Part shown: one piece after another, positions 23,852 through 37,000 of the stretch
Layout of the letters: the number at the start of each line of letters is the position of its first letter
Position numbering within the stretch: the stretch's first letter is position 1
Assembly: GCA_015345905.1 (NCBI GenBank)
Contig: JADDTR010000004.1
Location: forward strand, 62,001 to 126,000
DNA length: 64,000 nt
Direction: 5' to 3'
Origin: Aotearoamyces nothofagi
Taxonomy: Eukaryota; Ascomycota; Leotiomycetes; Leotiales; Tympanidaceae
Translations under genes and position numbers: made by a program
The notes under the pieces: generated by a model
What the model was told of the DNA's origin: nothing
The model's input: only the letters and a program-made list of their open reading frames with translations
The model's database searches: none

Positions 23852-24090
23852 GGCACACTCTGGCAACTTTCACCATGTTGCAACTGTTATATCACGGCAA
23901 CAGCCTTGGCTGGATTCTCTCAAATTGGTACAGGGACAGAACCACTTCTTCTGAATCTCTTGTGAAAGTCAGAAAGTTTCACTGTCGTGTCCTGTACTCC
24001 AATCAAAAAACATGTATATCTTTGGTGGATACAGTACAGTATAAGCGTGCCTTCCACTTTGAAAATAGCCTCGATTGCACATTTACTGTC
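23852..24090 (+). repeat. Left copy of a diverged inverted repeat pair
   Basis: This stretch matches 24795-25038 read on the opposite strand. Shared blocks in order include TATCACGGCAACAGC/TATCACGACAACAGC, CTTCTTCTGAATCTC and TTTGAAAATAGCCTCG. The copies differ by many substitutions and a few small indels. The pair is probably the remains of a mobile element or duplicated segment. Confidence 0.65.
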
Positions 24091-24794
24091 GTTGTTTATT
24101 GATGCGGCACCGTGCTATAAGGTAGTATGCCAGGATGTGGTGTACCGATAGGAATCGCATAGCATGTAGTACAGTAGTACTATATGTCTTGACATGCTGT
24201 CCTTCCCGTACAGAATACTGTCGTAAGTGCTACCTCACTTGCTTGCCACGATGGTCTTACGATGGCGGACAAGCACGAGGCTTCAGCGCGCACGCACTAC
24301 TGCGTATATTGCTGCGAATGATGCGAATCGTTAAACCATGCGATATGTATAAAGCGCGACGGAGGAAATGCCCCGTTTCGGGTGTGCATTACCGACAGGT
24401 GAGAGAGTGAGGTGATTGCGAGCTACGCCGATGGAGTACAGTATTGGATTCGAGGCACCTGTGCAAATCTTCGGGCTATTTGCAGAAAACCATACGCAAC
24501 GATGATTTGTTGCATTCTACGAATAGTCAACTCGGCGACGCTACTCGGCGACAAGGCTCTGCTGGCCCGTCTATTAACAAACAATGTAAGTGGGATAGCA
24601 TCGGACTAGATACTTAAAAGCGTCGCAAGCCTCCACTGATACGCGCACCGTACGGCAGTAAAGATTTTACCGTACAAGGAGTGTTTGTTACTGCACAACA
24701 GTACATGTGTCTAGTGTATTGTCCAAGATACTCCGTGCTCACTGCCCACTCGCCACTGAATTCCTGTACCCTCTACAAAACGTGGGTATAGTGG

Positions 24795-25038
24795 GGGAGT
24801 CGCCAGTACTCGAGTAGCCGAGGCTATTTTCAAATTTGAACGCATACCAGTATATACAGTACATGCTTTTCATGGGAAAGTAGCACCGAGAAACGACGGG
24901 ATACTTTTCTGAAACTTTCGTGGGAGATTCAGAAGAAGCAGTTCTATATGTCTGCCAATTTGGGGAAATCCAACCAAAGCTGTTGTCGTGATATGACAGC
25001 CGCAACACCGTGCTTTGTTGAAGGTTGGCAATGTGTGC
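24795..25038 (-). repeat. Right copy of a diverged inverted repeat pair
   Basis: This is the inverted partner of 23852-24090, with about 700 bp between the two. The exact block CTTCTTCTGAATCTC is shared, as is TTTGAAAATAGCCTCG. No transposase frame was seen inside or between the copies. Confidence 0.65.
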
Positions 25039-26306
25039 GTTTGCTCGTCATGTACTTTGTACAGAAACAGTACATACATACCTTAGTGATTGATGCCTGA
25101 AGAATTAATTGCCGAGATGTCTCCTTCAGCCTTGCATTGCAGATATGTGGGATTGTTTCCCGGGAAGGTACCAGCTGCCGTCCACCATACATATGCATAC
25201 AGAGTAGTAGTCGGTGGATTCCAATGCCCAAGTGACCGGACTGGGAAGGCTGCAAGCCTGCATGTCTCAAGTTCTTCAACTTCTCAACCCACTTTCATTT
25301 CTAAGTATATTATGGTATCCGTTTACCTCGGATTCCGTCGGAAATAGAAATTCATTGCAGTGCTATCAGTCATCAACAGAGAAACTCGGATTCTTTGTTG
25401 CTCTGAGCACAACTTCGTCCTCTGTAGCATCTTCTTAAAATGCATATATTATAGAGCGCTTCTTATCACCAAACTTAGGTTGCTCACCATCACCGTCTCC
25501 TTCTTCTGCTGCTACTTCCACTCCTAAATTATTCAGGTGTTTTGATGTCAGCTAGCCATCAGCCCAATTATAGAATGCACGTTTTGAGTGAGAATGTCAC
25601 GTGCTCTATTCGACACTACGTATGAAACATTCTACATCCACAGGAGAGCCTCAGCCTAGAATGAGAATTATTATTATTAGGTAGCGACTTAATGGCACTG
25701 AAGTACCTTATGTAGGCAAGGTAGGTTCGGTACTCAAGGACCTAGCTTTGTTGCTTGTATAGCTTGGTCGGTGCAAGCGTGAGAGTATAGAGACAATGTG
25801 CTATAGCGTCACAGGCATAGAATATTCAGTCAGTGATGTGTCTCTAACACTCAGATATATATCTCGCATAATTGTCCTCTGTAAAGAATGTCTGGTAAGT
25901 TCCTTGAGATCGTTTCTAGTGATGTAAGTTGGCGTGCATGTCTCCAGGTACGAGATACTTAGGAACTCTCACAAAGAAGGCGTGAGGCTAGAAACGTCGC
26001 TAAATGCAACCAACCCCTGTTCGAAACATCGTCACTGACGAACTGACGAGGCGACGAGGCTCTTACTTTGTCAAGGAAGGTAGGGACAGCAAATCAGCAT
26101 AGTCTGTTCTTTGGCTATACAGTAACAGCTACTACGACCGCTTCCACACCCTATACACGAGGCTGAGATTGAAAACCATTCGACCACGCGCATAGGTTAT
26201 TCCACACTCCCTGGCGTGTCTCCCATGACACTCGACGTAATCAGATCCCTTGGGTATATTGAGAAGTCCCCGGCCTTCGAGCCAGCAAGACTTCCACTCA
26301 CCAGCA

Positions 26307-29300
26307 ATGTCTACCTCATCTACCCAGTCCCGCGGACCGAATCGTCGCATCAACAGTCTTCAAAAGAATAACCGCTTATCACGAAACACGTCTCGAGTAC
26401 GGCCAAAGGCTGTTGGCCATAATGATGCATATACTTACGCTCTACGCGCCGCATATCTTCATCATCTCCTACAGCCACGATCGAAGCGAAAACAATATAT
26501 TACAACACCGAAGCCAGCGGTGCGAACTAGCTCCTCAATAGGCGATCTTGTTAAGGACTTTTCTGGGCTGGGGGGGACTAAGAATGCAAAGCTTCCTCAT
26601 GGGTTTATGGCACCCCTAGAAAAGCGTTTGCAGGGCGTATTGGTCAATAAGGAAAGGATGCCAGGATACAATGATGCGGCAGTGAAGCGCACTTTCGCGG
26701 AAGCATACACTGCATTCACGGAGCAAGGGTTTCGAAGGCGAATGGACAAGGAGCGTCGAGTAGAAGATTTGGTGCTCATATTTTACTCTAATGCTACGAA
26801 GGCCTTGCAAAAGGGCAAAGCTGCTGATGATGATTCTTGGAAAGGTATGGTTGACCGACATGTCGCACTTTTTGTGCGGATTCTCAGCAATACCTTGAAG
26901 GACAACGGCAACGATAGAGATAGACCAGAACTTATGAGCAAGTTGGCAATCCTCGAAAATAAACTTTTGACCGATGATCAGGATCTGTCGATCTCAAACG
27001 GGCCAAAGGATACTTTCATCGAGGTCACTGCACCAATAAGCTACGACGTAAAGGATATGACCATGGTGCAGACTGTCGCGAAGATCTTTGGTCTCAAGAA
27101 CTCACAAGTACAGTCTGATATTGACGCTAATCGGCAGCTGTGGACCGAAGAGGCCGCTCTTATGGACCTCAAGTCTTACCAGCATTGTTTAAGTGCAGCA
27201 GCTTCGAAGCGAACTCTTCAAAGTGACGATTTTGATCTAGATGAGGGTTATCAGGCATGGAAGAAAGCAGAGGCGCCTGATCTATCGCAAATGATTCTTG
27301 ACATACTACATGTTAAACCAGAGCTAGCAAAAAGATCGTCGGGAAGCAACAAACCTCTGCCAGGTCTTAACACCACATTCCCTACCGTTTCTGAGTCGCA
27401 TATCCCAGACTTGTTCAAGACATTGTCCAGTCCGACAAACCACAAATCATCATTGTCCAGTCCGATAAACCACAAATCATCATTGTCTTTTAGCCTTGAT
27501 AAGCATCCTGATATGGCCAGTCTCAACTTAAAAGATGAGCAGTCAAATCGTCTGTATCTAGAGGAATCTACTTATACTTACGTTCCTCCGGACACCAGAG
27601 CCTACTTTAGCTGTATCCTAGCAAATGCAATGGCATTTGATCAGCTCCATGCCGACCACCCTACAGAGGGGTCAGCAGTAGCGCACCCGCTTAGCAAACA
27701 GTCTATGGAGTTGCTCACTGAATTGGGCAGTCGATGGCGGGTTCCACACGTTTCTCGGATGGTGCTGTTCATTGATGTTGCATCGCAGAGGTTCATGGAC
27801 CAGGAATATGGCCTAGACGAACTTGATACCGCCTTTGAGTTTGTCAAAAATCCACCCCCTGAAACAAAGAAGGCCAGTAATCATATTCAGTCTGTAGGAT
27901 TATCGTCCTCTGACAGGACTCATTGGACTGTACACGATTTTGCGCTTTATAGACAGACACTCTCCAACCTGCATGACGCACTACTGCGTGACCTCTATGA
28001 TGTCTTGCAGCATTGCTACGATTCTAAACCTCCTTCCGTAGGCCCCATAATGGTTGTTCTTGAAAGCCATATTTACAACGATCCCTCGTTCTCTGAGAGT
28101 GCCGAACAACTCGAAGAATACAGGGAACAGCTGGAAAGAGGTTTGCGAGAGAAGGCCGCAGCCGTATACCGAGATTATCTCGAGGCGGAGGTGCCAAAAA
28201 ATCAGGAAGAATGGCAGTTCTATCATGTGGTACAGCTAGGAAAAGCTGTGGTGAAGCTGTGCCAACGAATACAAAAGAGGTATCAGAAGAATCCGACAAT
28301 CGTGGGTGTCAACCCTTTGAATATTCTGGTGGAGACGATGTTCCCAAGCTTTGAAAATGATGCTGGGGACCTTATTCAGCGAATCTTACATGTGGCCCAA
28401 TCAAAAAATTCAGAAGTTGACCTCCAAGATGGCTTTGACCTGTACAAAGAGCTTGTGGAGATCCGTCGCATCCATCTTGATGCATTACCCGAGGTTCCAT
28501 TTGCCTTTCATATCGAGGAGACTCTTGCGGATTTTGTATGGCGATGGATCCGCGTGGCGGACTCTAGGATGGTGGAACTCGTTAACCAGGCAATTTCTCA
28601 TGACAAGTTTGAGGTTCGGTCTGAACATCCAACCGATACTGAGCGACATAGTGTCTCTATCATAGACATATTCCGCCTATTCAATGAGACCACGGATCAG
28701 ATATTCCAACTAGGCTGGGATGACGACATCCATCACGCTAAATTCATGACTGCTTTGTCAAAGTCTTTTGGCGTTGGCTTGGCGAGGTACTGCGAAGTTG
28801 TTGAACAGAAATTTGCCGCAGAGATGAACCGGCTCTCTCCTGCACAAGAGTTGGCCTCGGCTCAATCAAAGCAGGATAAATGGATGCAAATTGCTAAAGA
28901 TGCGTGGAACAACAAAGAGAAAATTGAACCCTTTCAATTTTATCCAGAGGTAAGGTTATCTTCATCGCCCTACAGCTCGTATTGCTGACCAAGAAATAGT
29001 CATTCGTAAAGCTGAACAATATCGAGTTTGCCGTACAGCAACTCGACAAGCTTGAAAAGATGATGAACGTCGATGCATGTTCCGAGGTTCTCACCAGATC
29101 TCTTTCCCCCAAAGAACAGCGTCGACGTCCTACGAAGTACGTTTTTACGATAAAAATCGTCGAAGCGGAAGACCTCAAAGCCTGTGACCAGAACGGTCTC
29201 AGCGATCCTTATGTAGTTCTCGTCGATGAATTTGGGAAGCGTTTAGTGAAGACAAGGGTGGTAAACAAGAATCTAAATCCACGGTGGGACGAAATTGTCG

Positions 29301-30527
29301 ATATTACTGTCCAAGGTCCCGTAAACATCATTGCAATGATTTGGGACTTCGATACATTTAGCGACGATGATTATGTTGGCAGAACATCTCTGAAGCTTGA
29401 CCCTCAGCACTTCAGCGATTTTCTACCCAAAGAATGCTGGCTACCCCTTGATACCCAGGGGAAGCTTCTCCTTCGGATCAGTATGGAAGGAGAACGCGAC
29501 GATATCCAATTCTATTTTGGCAAAGCGTTCCGGATGCTAACGAGGACACAAAGAGACATGATCCGGAAGATCACAGATAAGGTATGAGGAATTATATCGG
29601 CTCTTGCTACTAAATGCTAATATCTCCCAGCTATCTACTTACATAAATGCTTGCTTATCCTACGAGTCTCTCCGACAACTTCTATCTCGAAACATATCAA
29701 TCGCATCGGTTACGAACATGTGGAAGAATCGGCAGTCCGTCGTGCCATCTCTCACCCCCATGGATGTCGAAAACGCGCTAAAACCCCTTTTTACCTACTT
29801 TGATGAGAATTTTGCTATTATGAAGCAGACGCTGACAAATGCATCCATGGTTCTTGTGATGACTCGATTATGGAAGGAGGTTTTGATGGCTATTGAAAGC
29901 ATTCTTGTGCCGCCGCTCTCTGACAAGCCATCCCTACAACGCCCTCTCACGCAACAAGAGCTTGATATTGTCTTCAAATGGCTGGAGCTACTTTTTGACT
30001 TCTTCAATGCTCGTGACGAAGAGACTGGTGAAGCGATGGGTGTTCCAAGCGATGTTCTAAAGTCACCAAAATGGCACGAATTGGCATCACTAAACTTTTT
30101 CTATTTTGATACGACGGATAATCTTATACGTACATCAGAACGTATGGCGTCTGCTACTGCACAGCGTGCTCAGGCTCAACGGAACCGCTTATCTGCACCT
30201 GCGAGCCTCGGCGCGTCGTTTGATGCAGCAGGTCTAATGGGCATGACATCTATGCGACGCGCCAAGAGCATTATGCTGAGTAGAAACCTGGGCACAATGA
30301 AGAAAGCAAAGGAAGAGAAGAGGAAGGAGGCTCAGGCGGATCCTAGTGATGACATGATTTTACGAATTTTACGCATGAGACAGGAACCAGTGGCAGCCAA
30401 CTACCTGAGGGACCGGAGCCGCCAGCGAGAGCGATTGGCAGCCGCGGCAGCCGCTGAGATGATCGTCAGGCAAAGTCTGCTTACTGGCGGAGGTAGATTT
30501 GGGGCTAACAACTTGCCCAGGAGATGA
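26307..30527 (+). CDS. ync13: UNC13/Munc13-like C2-MUN protein (Ync13-like)
   Basis: Exons 26307-28949, 29000-29581 and 29631-30527, with introns of 50 and 49 nt, give 1373 residues. The start is the first ATG in a frame open further upstream. Helical MUN/MHD sequence fills the first ~880 residues. A C2 domain (about 925-1040) contains the Ca2+/lipid-loop signatures LSDPYVVL and LNPRWDE and the DFDTFSDDDYVG loop with its Asp cluster. A second MHD region follows (about 1080-1230). The C-terminus is basic. This MHD1-C2-MHD2 order is that of fungal UNC13 relatives such as fission yeast Ync13, which act at the plasma membrane in vesicle tethering and cell-wall integrity during cytokinesis. A 30-bp duplication (27421-27480) lies in a linker near residues 372-391. 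Confidence 0.88.
27421..27480 (+). repeat. In-frame 30-bp tandem duplication inside the UNC13-like gene
   Basis: Two copies of a 30-bp unit differ at a single base (ACAAACC against ATAAACC) and encode two SSP(T/I)NHKSSL blocks in a polar linker. It is likely a recent duplication that leaves the flanking domains intact. Confidence 0.85.
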
Positions 30528-30554
30528 GAGCTGATTCACTGTATGAGGCAAGAC

Positions 30555-30590
30555 TTTTTTTTTTTTTTTTCGGGGGGGAAGGGGGGGGGA
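30555..30590 (+). repeat. Poly-T / poly-G tract
   Basis: A run of Ts, one C, then two G runs broken by AA. It lies just downstream of the UNC13-like stop codon. Run lengths in such tracts are prone to sequencing error. Confidence 0.85.
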
Positions 30591-31304
30591 ATTGCACGCG
30601 GTGTAAGGTAACATCAGCGAGGCGTTTTGCAGGCTGCGCTTTCATGTGACAAGACTTTTCTTAAATGATACCACAATGGCTTTCTATTCGAAGGGTGAAC
30701 AGAGAAGTTACAGTGCTGGGCTACAAATGAGCTAGGAATCTAGATTTTCCATGAATTGAATCAATGGATGAGTGTTTCGGGTGGTTTTTGCCCAATTTTT
30801 CCAGCTAACAGAATGAAAAAAAGCTGTAGCTACTGACAGGAAGGAGCTTTCTGTTTACCGTCCTGTCTGGCAGACTGCAGTACAAGTGCCGAGTGCATCC
30901 TTGCGATCCTGTAGCGTAACGTAGTTGGACCATAAGACGGCTGCTATCAAACCATCAGTGCAAGGAGAGCCCGTAAATGACCCCGGGTGTACCGTCTCCC
31001 CAGCCCTCTCTGTACGGCTGTCGAAGCTGCCGGTCTACATGTCCCCAGGTGGACGGGATCATCACGTGGGCGGTGTCACGTCCTCGGAGCGAGTTCAAGG
31101 GGGGCGCATGGCTTCGGATTCAAGGAGTGGTGTGGAGAATGCCTGACCCACCCTTACAGCTCAGCGACAGCACCCGCACATTAGGCCACCGCACCCATGG
31201 ACCAGAGGATCCCCTTGTGGAGCTTATCTGACGAAATTTGGCGAGGGCGGGCTCGTACTGTACCGAGACCTCGGCAGCATATTTTTTTTTTATTTCACTT
31301 CGTA

Positions 31305-33190
31305 CAGTGCCTGTACCGTGCCTGTACCGTGCGGTGTTACGGACGACAACTGAGGGAGCGAGCGGCTGTGCTGTGCGGGTGCTGTGCTGCGCCTGGCAAT
31401 TTCGCTGATGAGCGAGCGCACGCACGCAGCTGGCGGACGGAATCTCGCGCTCATGCTGTCGCGTCCTTGTACAAGTTCGTAAGTTCGTAAGTTCGTACTG
31501 CAGATAGGCACTGCCGAGTACATCTTAGTCGCAGCCAGCTGGCGGGCTCCACCTCTGCACACTGCGAGCTCACCGGGGCAGTCGTCACCTGTACTCGCTG
31601 CACTTGTACAGCAGCACAGTGCCGGTGGGACCTTTTGCAGTACTCTTGCAGTACTCTTGCAGTACTCTTGCAGTACTCTGCAGTACTTTGCACACGCTGT
31701 ACACTGTACACTCTCAGGCACTGTGCTGCAACTGCTGCAACTGCTGCAACTGGCCATGTACAGTACGAGAAAAGGTGCCGGTGGGGTGGCTGCGGCACGC
31801 CGTATCGACGGACGGCTCTAGTGTCGCCCGCCGGCGTTGATCCTCGCCCGGCACTGGCCTGAGATCCCCTAGATCGTCAGGATCTATCAGTTCCGGGCTC
31901 TCTGAAACGTTTCGGACTTGGACGATCGCTGCTGTGCCAGAAAGGGACGCTGGAAAAATCCCTCTCTCGGCCCCCAGCGGCGACGACAACCTGGCAGGCT
32001 GGCGGGCGGGCAGGCGGGCAGGCCTCTTAGAAGGGGCCTATTATGCCTGCGGCCGCTGCGGTCGATGTCATGATCGGCAGGAAAGAAACACACCGCGCTG
32101 GGTGGTTCACTGGCTGTGCGGTAGCGGCCACCCCCCAACCCCCTGTGGGCTGTGGCAGCGCACACAGAGCAGCGCACACAGAGCAGCGCTCCCTCCTACC
32201 CTGCCGGATCGGATCTACACGTGCTCCCGGACAGCGTCACCTGCGCTCCTTCTTCTGCTTCCCGGCCGTCGTCCTGGCCTCGCTACGGCCCTGGACAGCA
32301 GCAGTCGCGCGACAGGGCTGCGCTGTCCTCGTTAGTTCCCGTGCCGAACATTGCAGTACTCGTAAGGAATGCCTGCCTGCCTGCCTGCCCGCCCGCCCGC
32401 CTGCCCGCCTGCGCTGCGCTGCCCAGCACTGCCCTGCCACTCCCCTTCCAGCGCCTGGCTGCTACGGTATACAGTACCTACAAGCACAGTACAGCAGTAC
32501 CTACAGCATAGGCACCACAGACAGTGCTCCGTACTTACGTATTGCACATCTGCCGGCCTGCCTGCTGGGCAACCCGAGTCGTCTCCTCCGGTCTGGCCGT
32601 GGAGCGACCCGTGCTGCCCTGGGCCAGCTGGGTATGCTAGCTATGCTGGATATGCTGGATATGCTCGATATGCTCGATATGCTGGGCAATGACGCTGGGC
32701 AATGACGCTCGTCATCTCGTCGCCGCCTCGATGAAACGGCAGCGGGAGACATCGCATTTAAACTCATGCAACTCATGCAACTCATGCAACTCATGCAGCT
32801 CATGCCTACCGTACGGTCCACCCCAGCGCTGCTGTCCCAGACCCCGTGACTTCCCAATCGCCGTAATCCCGTCATCTTCTCCAGGTCTCTCATCGGATCA
32901 GCCTTCCCTGGCCGTCCCCTATCCCTCCCCTATCCCTCCCCTTGCCTGACCCCGCCTCTCACGACATTCCTGCCGACGCAATGCTCGCTGCTGATTGGAC
33001 GCGACGCGCAAAGGAGTTCACCCCCTTTCAGAGCACAGAGAGAGAGAGAGACACAGAGAGAGACACAGAGAGAGAGGGTACAGAACTCTGTAGTAGCGAG
33101 TCCTGAACTCACCCATCCAGCAGCACTGTAGACTGCCGACTGTCTCTGCATGCATCCCATCCCATCCCATCCCATCCCATCCCATCCCAC
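31305..33190 (+). repeat. Island of at least ten unrelated short tandem repeats
   Basis: In order: GTGCCTGTACC at 31307-31330; AGTTCGTA x3 at 31474-31497; TTGCAGTACTC x4-5 at 31635-31690; AACTGCTGC x3 at 31725-31753; GGCGGGCA copies near 32000-32022; a 15-bp GCAGCGCACACAGAG unit at 32155-32189; CCTG/CCCG tetramers at 32372-32410; ATATGCTGG-like 9-mers at 32634-32686; GCTGGGCAATGAC x2 at 32681-32707; AACTCATGC x4-5 at 32761-32806; GA and ACAGAG runs at 33035-33077; CATCC pentamers at 33153-33189. The units share no sequence, so each arose separately. Confidence 0.85.
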
Positions 33191-34031
33191 CCCTTACGAG
33201 GCAAAGAGCGAGGGGAGCCACGCAGTGCCACGGTAATTCCGGCCCCTGCTCCTTCGCACACCTCTCCAGTCGTGCCAGTCTACACGCCAGCTGGGTGTGC
33301 CAGGCCCTGTTTGGTCAAGGCCGCGAGCCGGTGCTCGCTATCAGAACCGCTGCTGCACCCGTCATAGAACACCACGCACCCTGCGGTTAAGGTAGGCTTT
33401 GCAGGCTAACCGGCATCTGCTCGCTCAACTCCTGCTTCGTGCTAGGCGCGCCCGACGACAACGACAGCGACAGCGACGTATACGAATCCAAATTCTATCC
33501 CGGGGGCTCGGCGACAGCACTTGGCACTGGCGGCAGACAATTGATCGGCCCTCAAGCCACACGGTGCCCGTTTCATTTCATCACGAAGGGCTTGGACTAA
33601 GGCCTGATTGGCTCTGGTCGCTAAATCGGGCGCGATTCAGGTAATACGCGAGCGAGATCATTCATTCAGCGACAAGGGAGGGAAGACGCAGCCTCCAATC
33701 TCGCAGCCTCCAGTCTCAAGAAAGTCATTCGGGGCATCCTGTTCCTCATCCCATATTTCCCCAGCAGTGAGTCTCCCGTCGCTCTTCCTATTGCCTGCCT
33801 GGCTCGTTGCCATCCGCATCCTTCCCTTCCAGACAGACTGCCAGCCGTTCTCTTCGCCGTGCGCAAATGACCTGTCGCTGACCGCTGCAAGACCTCTCCC
33901 AGAAGCACCCCTCACGAAAACCCCGGTATCAAAGACGAACCGATACGTCGGATACATATCAAGTAGCCTCATGCGAGCAGACATCCATCCATCCTAATCT
34001 TCCTCATAGCCGTGCCTGTTAGCAGGACACC

Positions 34032-37000
34032 ATGGCTGATGAAGCAGCTCTCCACGCTGCGGCTGCTATCGTCCAAAACCTCGCGATAATCCACGGCCCC
34101 GGTGCACAGCCGCAGGGAAGTGAAAGCATCAAGCTGCCTGGTGACCAGACAGCTGCGAAGCATGCTCTCGAGCAAGAGTTGGGCTCGCTAGCGAAACGGG
34201 TACGTCTATTGGAGGCAAAAGCTACGGCTGGGGCTCAGGCGCTCCCCGATACTCCCAATGAGACCACCTCTTCTTCACCTTTTGGAGATGCAGCATCGTC
34301 CGCATCTTCAAAACTGGCAGCAGCTGCCGCTGCACGACAACAGCTTGTCTCTTCGTTACTTGCGGCAAAGGATAACCCCACAGGACAAGCGCCGCCGAAA
34401 TTCACCAAGCTGAGCGACGAGGATCTGGAGGCATTGCGCGAGCATGTCGCTGACCAGTCTAAGCAGCTTGAAAGTCAAAAATCGGAACTGGCAGGCGTCA
34501 ATGCCCAGCTTCTCGAGCAGAAGGCGCTACAGGAGCAAGCGCTGAAGGCAGTCGAAGTAGAAAGAGTTAATGCGCTTGAGCGTGAGTTGAAAAAGCACCA
34601 GCAGGCGAACGAGGCTTTCCAAAAAGCCTTACGGGAGATAGGGGAAATTGTTACCGCTGTCGCTAGAGGAGACCTCAGCAAGAAGGTCCAGATCCACTCA
34701 ATTGAGATGGACCCAGAGATCACCACTTTCAAGAGGACTATAAACCAGATGATGGACCAGTTGCAGGTCTTCTCGAGTGAGGTGTCTCGTGTTGCTAGGG
34801 AGGTAGGAACAGAGGGCATACTCGGTGGCCAAGCGCAGATCGTCGGTGTTGACGGTACTTGGAAAGAGTTGACCAAGAATGGTAAGTCTGATCACACTTG
34901 GACCACCAGTGGAAAAAGTCTTCCCCCTTTTCAAAAAATTGCTAAATGCTGGCTATATCTCATTTATTTTGGGTTGTCTTTGACTCGATGAATATCCGCT
35001 GACCAGATCATAGTAAACGTTATGGCCCAGAACTTGACCGATCAAGTGCGAGAAATTGCCGCAGTCACTACTGCAGTCGCCCATGGCGATCTTACACAAA
35101 AGATTGAGCGGCCTGCGCAAGGAGAAATACTCCAATTGCAGCAAACTATCAATACTATGGTAGACCAGCTAAGGACGTTCGCCGCGGAAGTCACGCGCGT
35201 AGCACGAGATGTCGGCACGGAAGGCATTTTGGGTGGTCAGGCTGAAATCGAAGGCGTGAAGGGCATGTGGAATACGTTGACAGTCAATGTCAACGCAATG
35301 GCAAATAATCTCACCACCCAGGTACGGGACATTGCCATGGTGACGACGGCTGTGGCCAAGGGCGACCTTACGCAGAAGGTCCAAGCCGAGTGCAAGGGCG
35401 AGATTTTTGAACTCAAATCCACAATAAATTCCATGGTTGATCAGTTGCAACAGTTTGCTCGAGAAGTCTCGAAGATCGCCAAGGAAGTAGGAACAGAAGG
35501 AAGACTTGGTGGCCAAGCTACAGTTCACGATGTCGAAGGCACATGGAGAGATTTAACGGAAAATGTCAATGGTATGGCCATGAACCTGACGACACAAGTC
35601 CGAGAAATAGCCAAGGTCACAACGGCAGTTGCTCAGGGTGACCTGACCAAAAAGATTGGAGTGGAGGTCAAGGGCGAGATCCTCGACCTGAAGATTACTA
35701 TTAATACGTGAGCACTTCTTTAATTCTACTTAACCATGCAACTACTAACACCTAGAGAAGCATGGTGGATAGGTTGGGGATTTTCGCTTTTGAGGTCAGC
35801 AAAGTGGCTCGAGAAGTCGGCACGGATGGTACACTCGGTGGCCAGGCTAAGGTTGAGAATGTCGAGGGCAAATGGAAAGACCTCACGGAGAACGTTAACA
35901 CGATGGCATCAAACCTTACTTCCCAGGTTCGCGGCATATCCACAGTTACTCAGGCGATTGCGAATGGAGATATGAGCCAGAAGATCGAGGTTGAAGCAGC
36001 CGGAGAAATACTAGTGTTGCGAGAAACCATAAATAACATGGTTGACCGGCTATCGATATTCAGTAACGAGATCCAGAGAGTCGCAAAGGACGTGGGTGTT
36101 GATGGTAAGATGGGTGGTCAAGCTGACGTTGCTGGTATCGGTGGTCGTTGGAAAGAGATCACGACAGATGTCAACACGATGGCGATGAATCTCACTGCCC
36201 AAGTGCGAGCTTTCGGCGACATCACAAACGCTGCAACCGATGGCGATTTCACGAAGCTAATTACTGTGGAAGCGTCTGGCGAAATGGATGAATTGAAGAG
36301 AAAGATCAACCAGATGGTTTTCAATTTGAGGGAATCGATTCAGCGAAATACCGCTGCCCGTGAGGCCGCAGAGATGGCTAACAGGACCAAATCCGAGTTC
36401 CTAGCTAATATGTCCCACGAGATTCGTACGCCGATGAACGGTATTATTGGCATGACGCAGCTCACTCTCGATACCGATCTTACGCAGTATCAACGTGAGA
36501 TGTTGAACATTGTCCACAACCTAGCAAATAGTCTTTTGACTATCATTGACGACATCCTTGATCTTTCAAAGATTGAAGCGAACCGGATGATTATGGAGGA
36601 AATTCCGTATACACTCCGTGGTACTGTTTTCAATGCTCTCAAGACGCTAGCAGTCAAAGCCAACGAAAAATTCCTCGACCTTACGTACCGGGTTGATAGT
36701 TCTGTTCCCGATCATGTTGTTGGAGACTCGTTCCGGTTGCGTCAAGTTATTCTCAACCTTGTTGGCAATGCCATTAAGTTTACAGAGCATGGTGAAGTCA
36801 GACTCACGATTCGAAAGGCGGAACAGTCGCAGTGCGCTCCAAACGAATATGCGATTGAATTTTCTGTATCAGATACCGGCATAGGTATCCAAGCTGATAA
36901 GCTCGATCTAATTTTTGATACTTTCCAGCAAGCAGATGGCTCGATGACTCGAAAATTCGGGGGAACTGGTCTAGGACTCTCGATTTCTAAGAGATTAGTC

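Larger units (their letters stand above)
22241..26306. other. Gene-free 4-kb region
   Basis: No frame here has a convincing start, splice context and protein-like composition. It holds a degenerate minisatellite (23354-23412), two inverted repeat copies (about 23852-24090 and 24795-25038), and scattered TACAGTAC/GTACTGTA motifs. It must contain the promoters of the SCOC-type and UNC13-type genes at its two ends. Confidence 0.5.
30528..34031. other. Gene-free 3.5-kb region between UNC13-like and NIK1 genes
   Basis: A G/T-rich homopolymer tract is followed by GC-rich sequence crowded with short tandem repeats (see 31305-33190). Frames of up to 220 codons cross it but consist largely of repeat translations (Pro/Ala/Cys runs) and appear on both strands, so none is called. 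The NIK1 promoter and 5' leader must lie at the right end. Confidence 0.5.

Noticed and set aside
32043-32705. 220-codon open frame on the plus strand
   Set aside because: It runs through several tandem repeats, is Pro/Ala/Cys-rich from GC-rich DNA, and equally long frames exist on the other strand.
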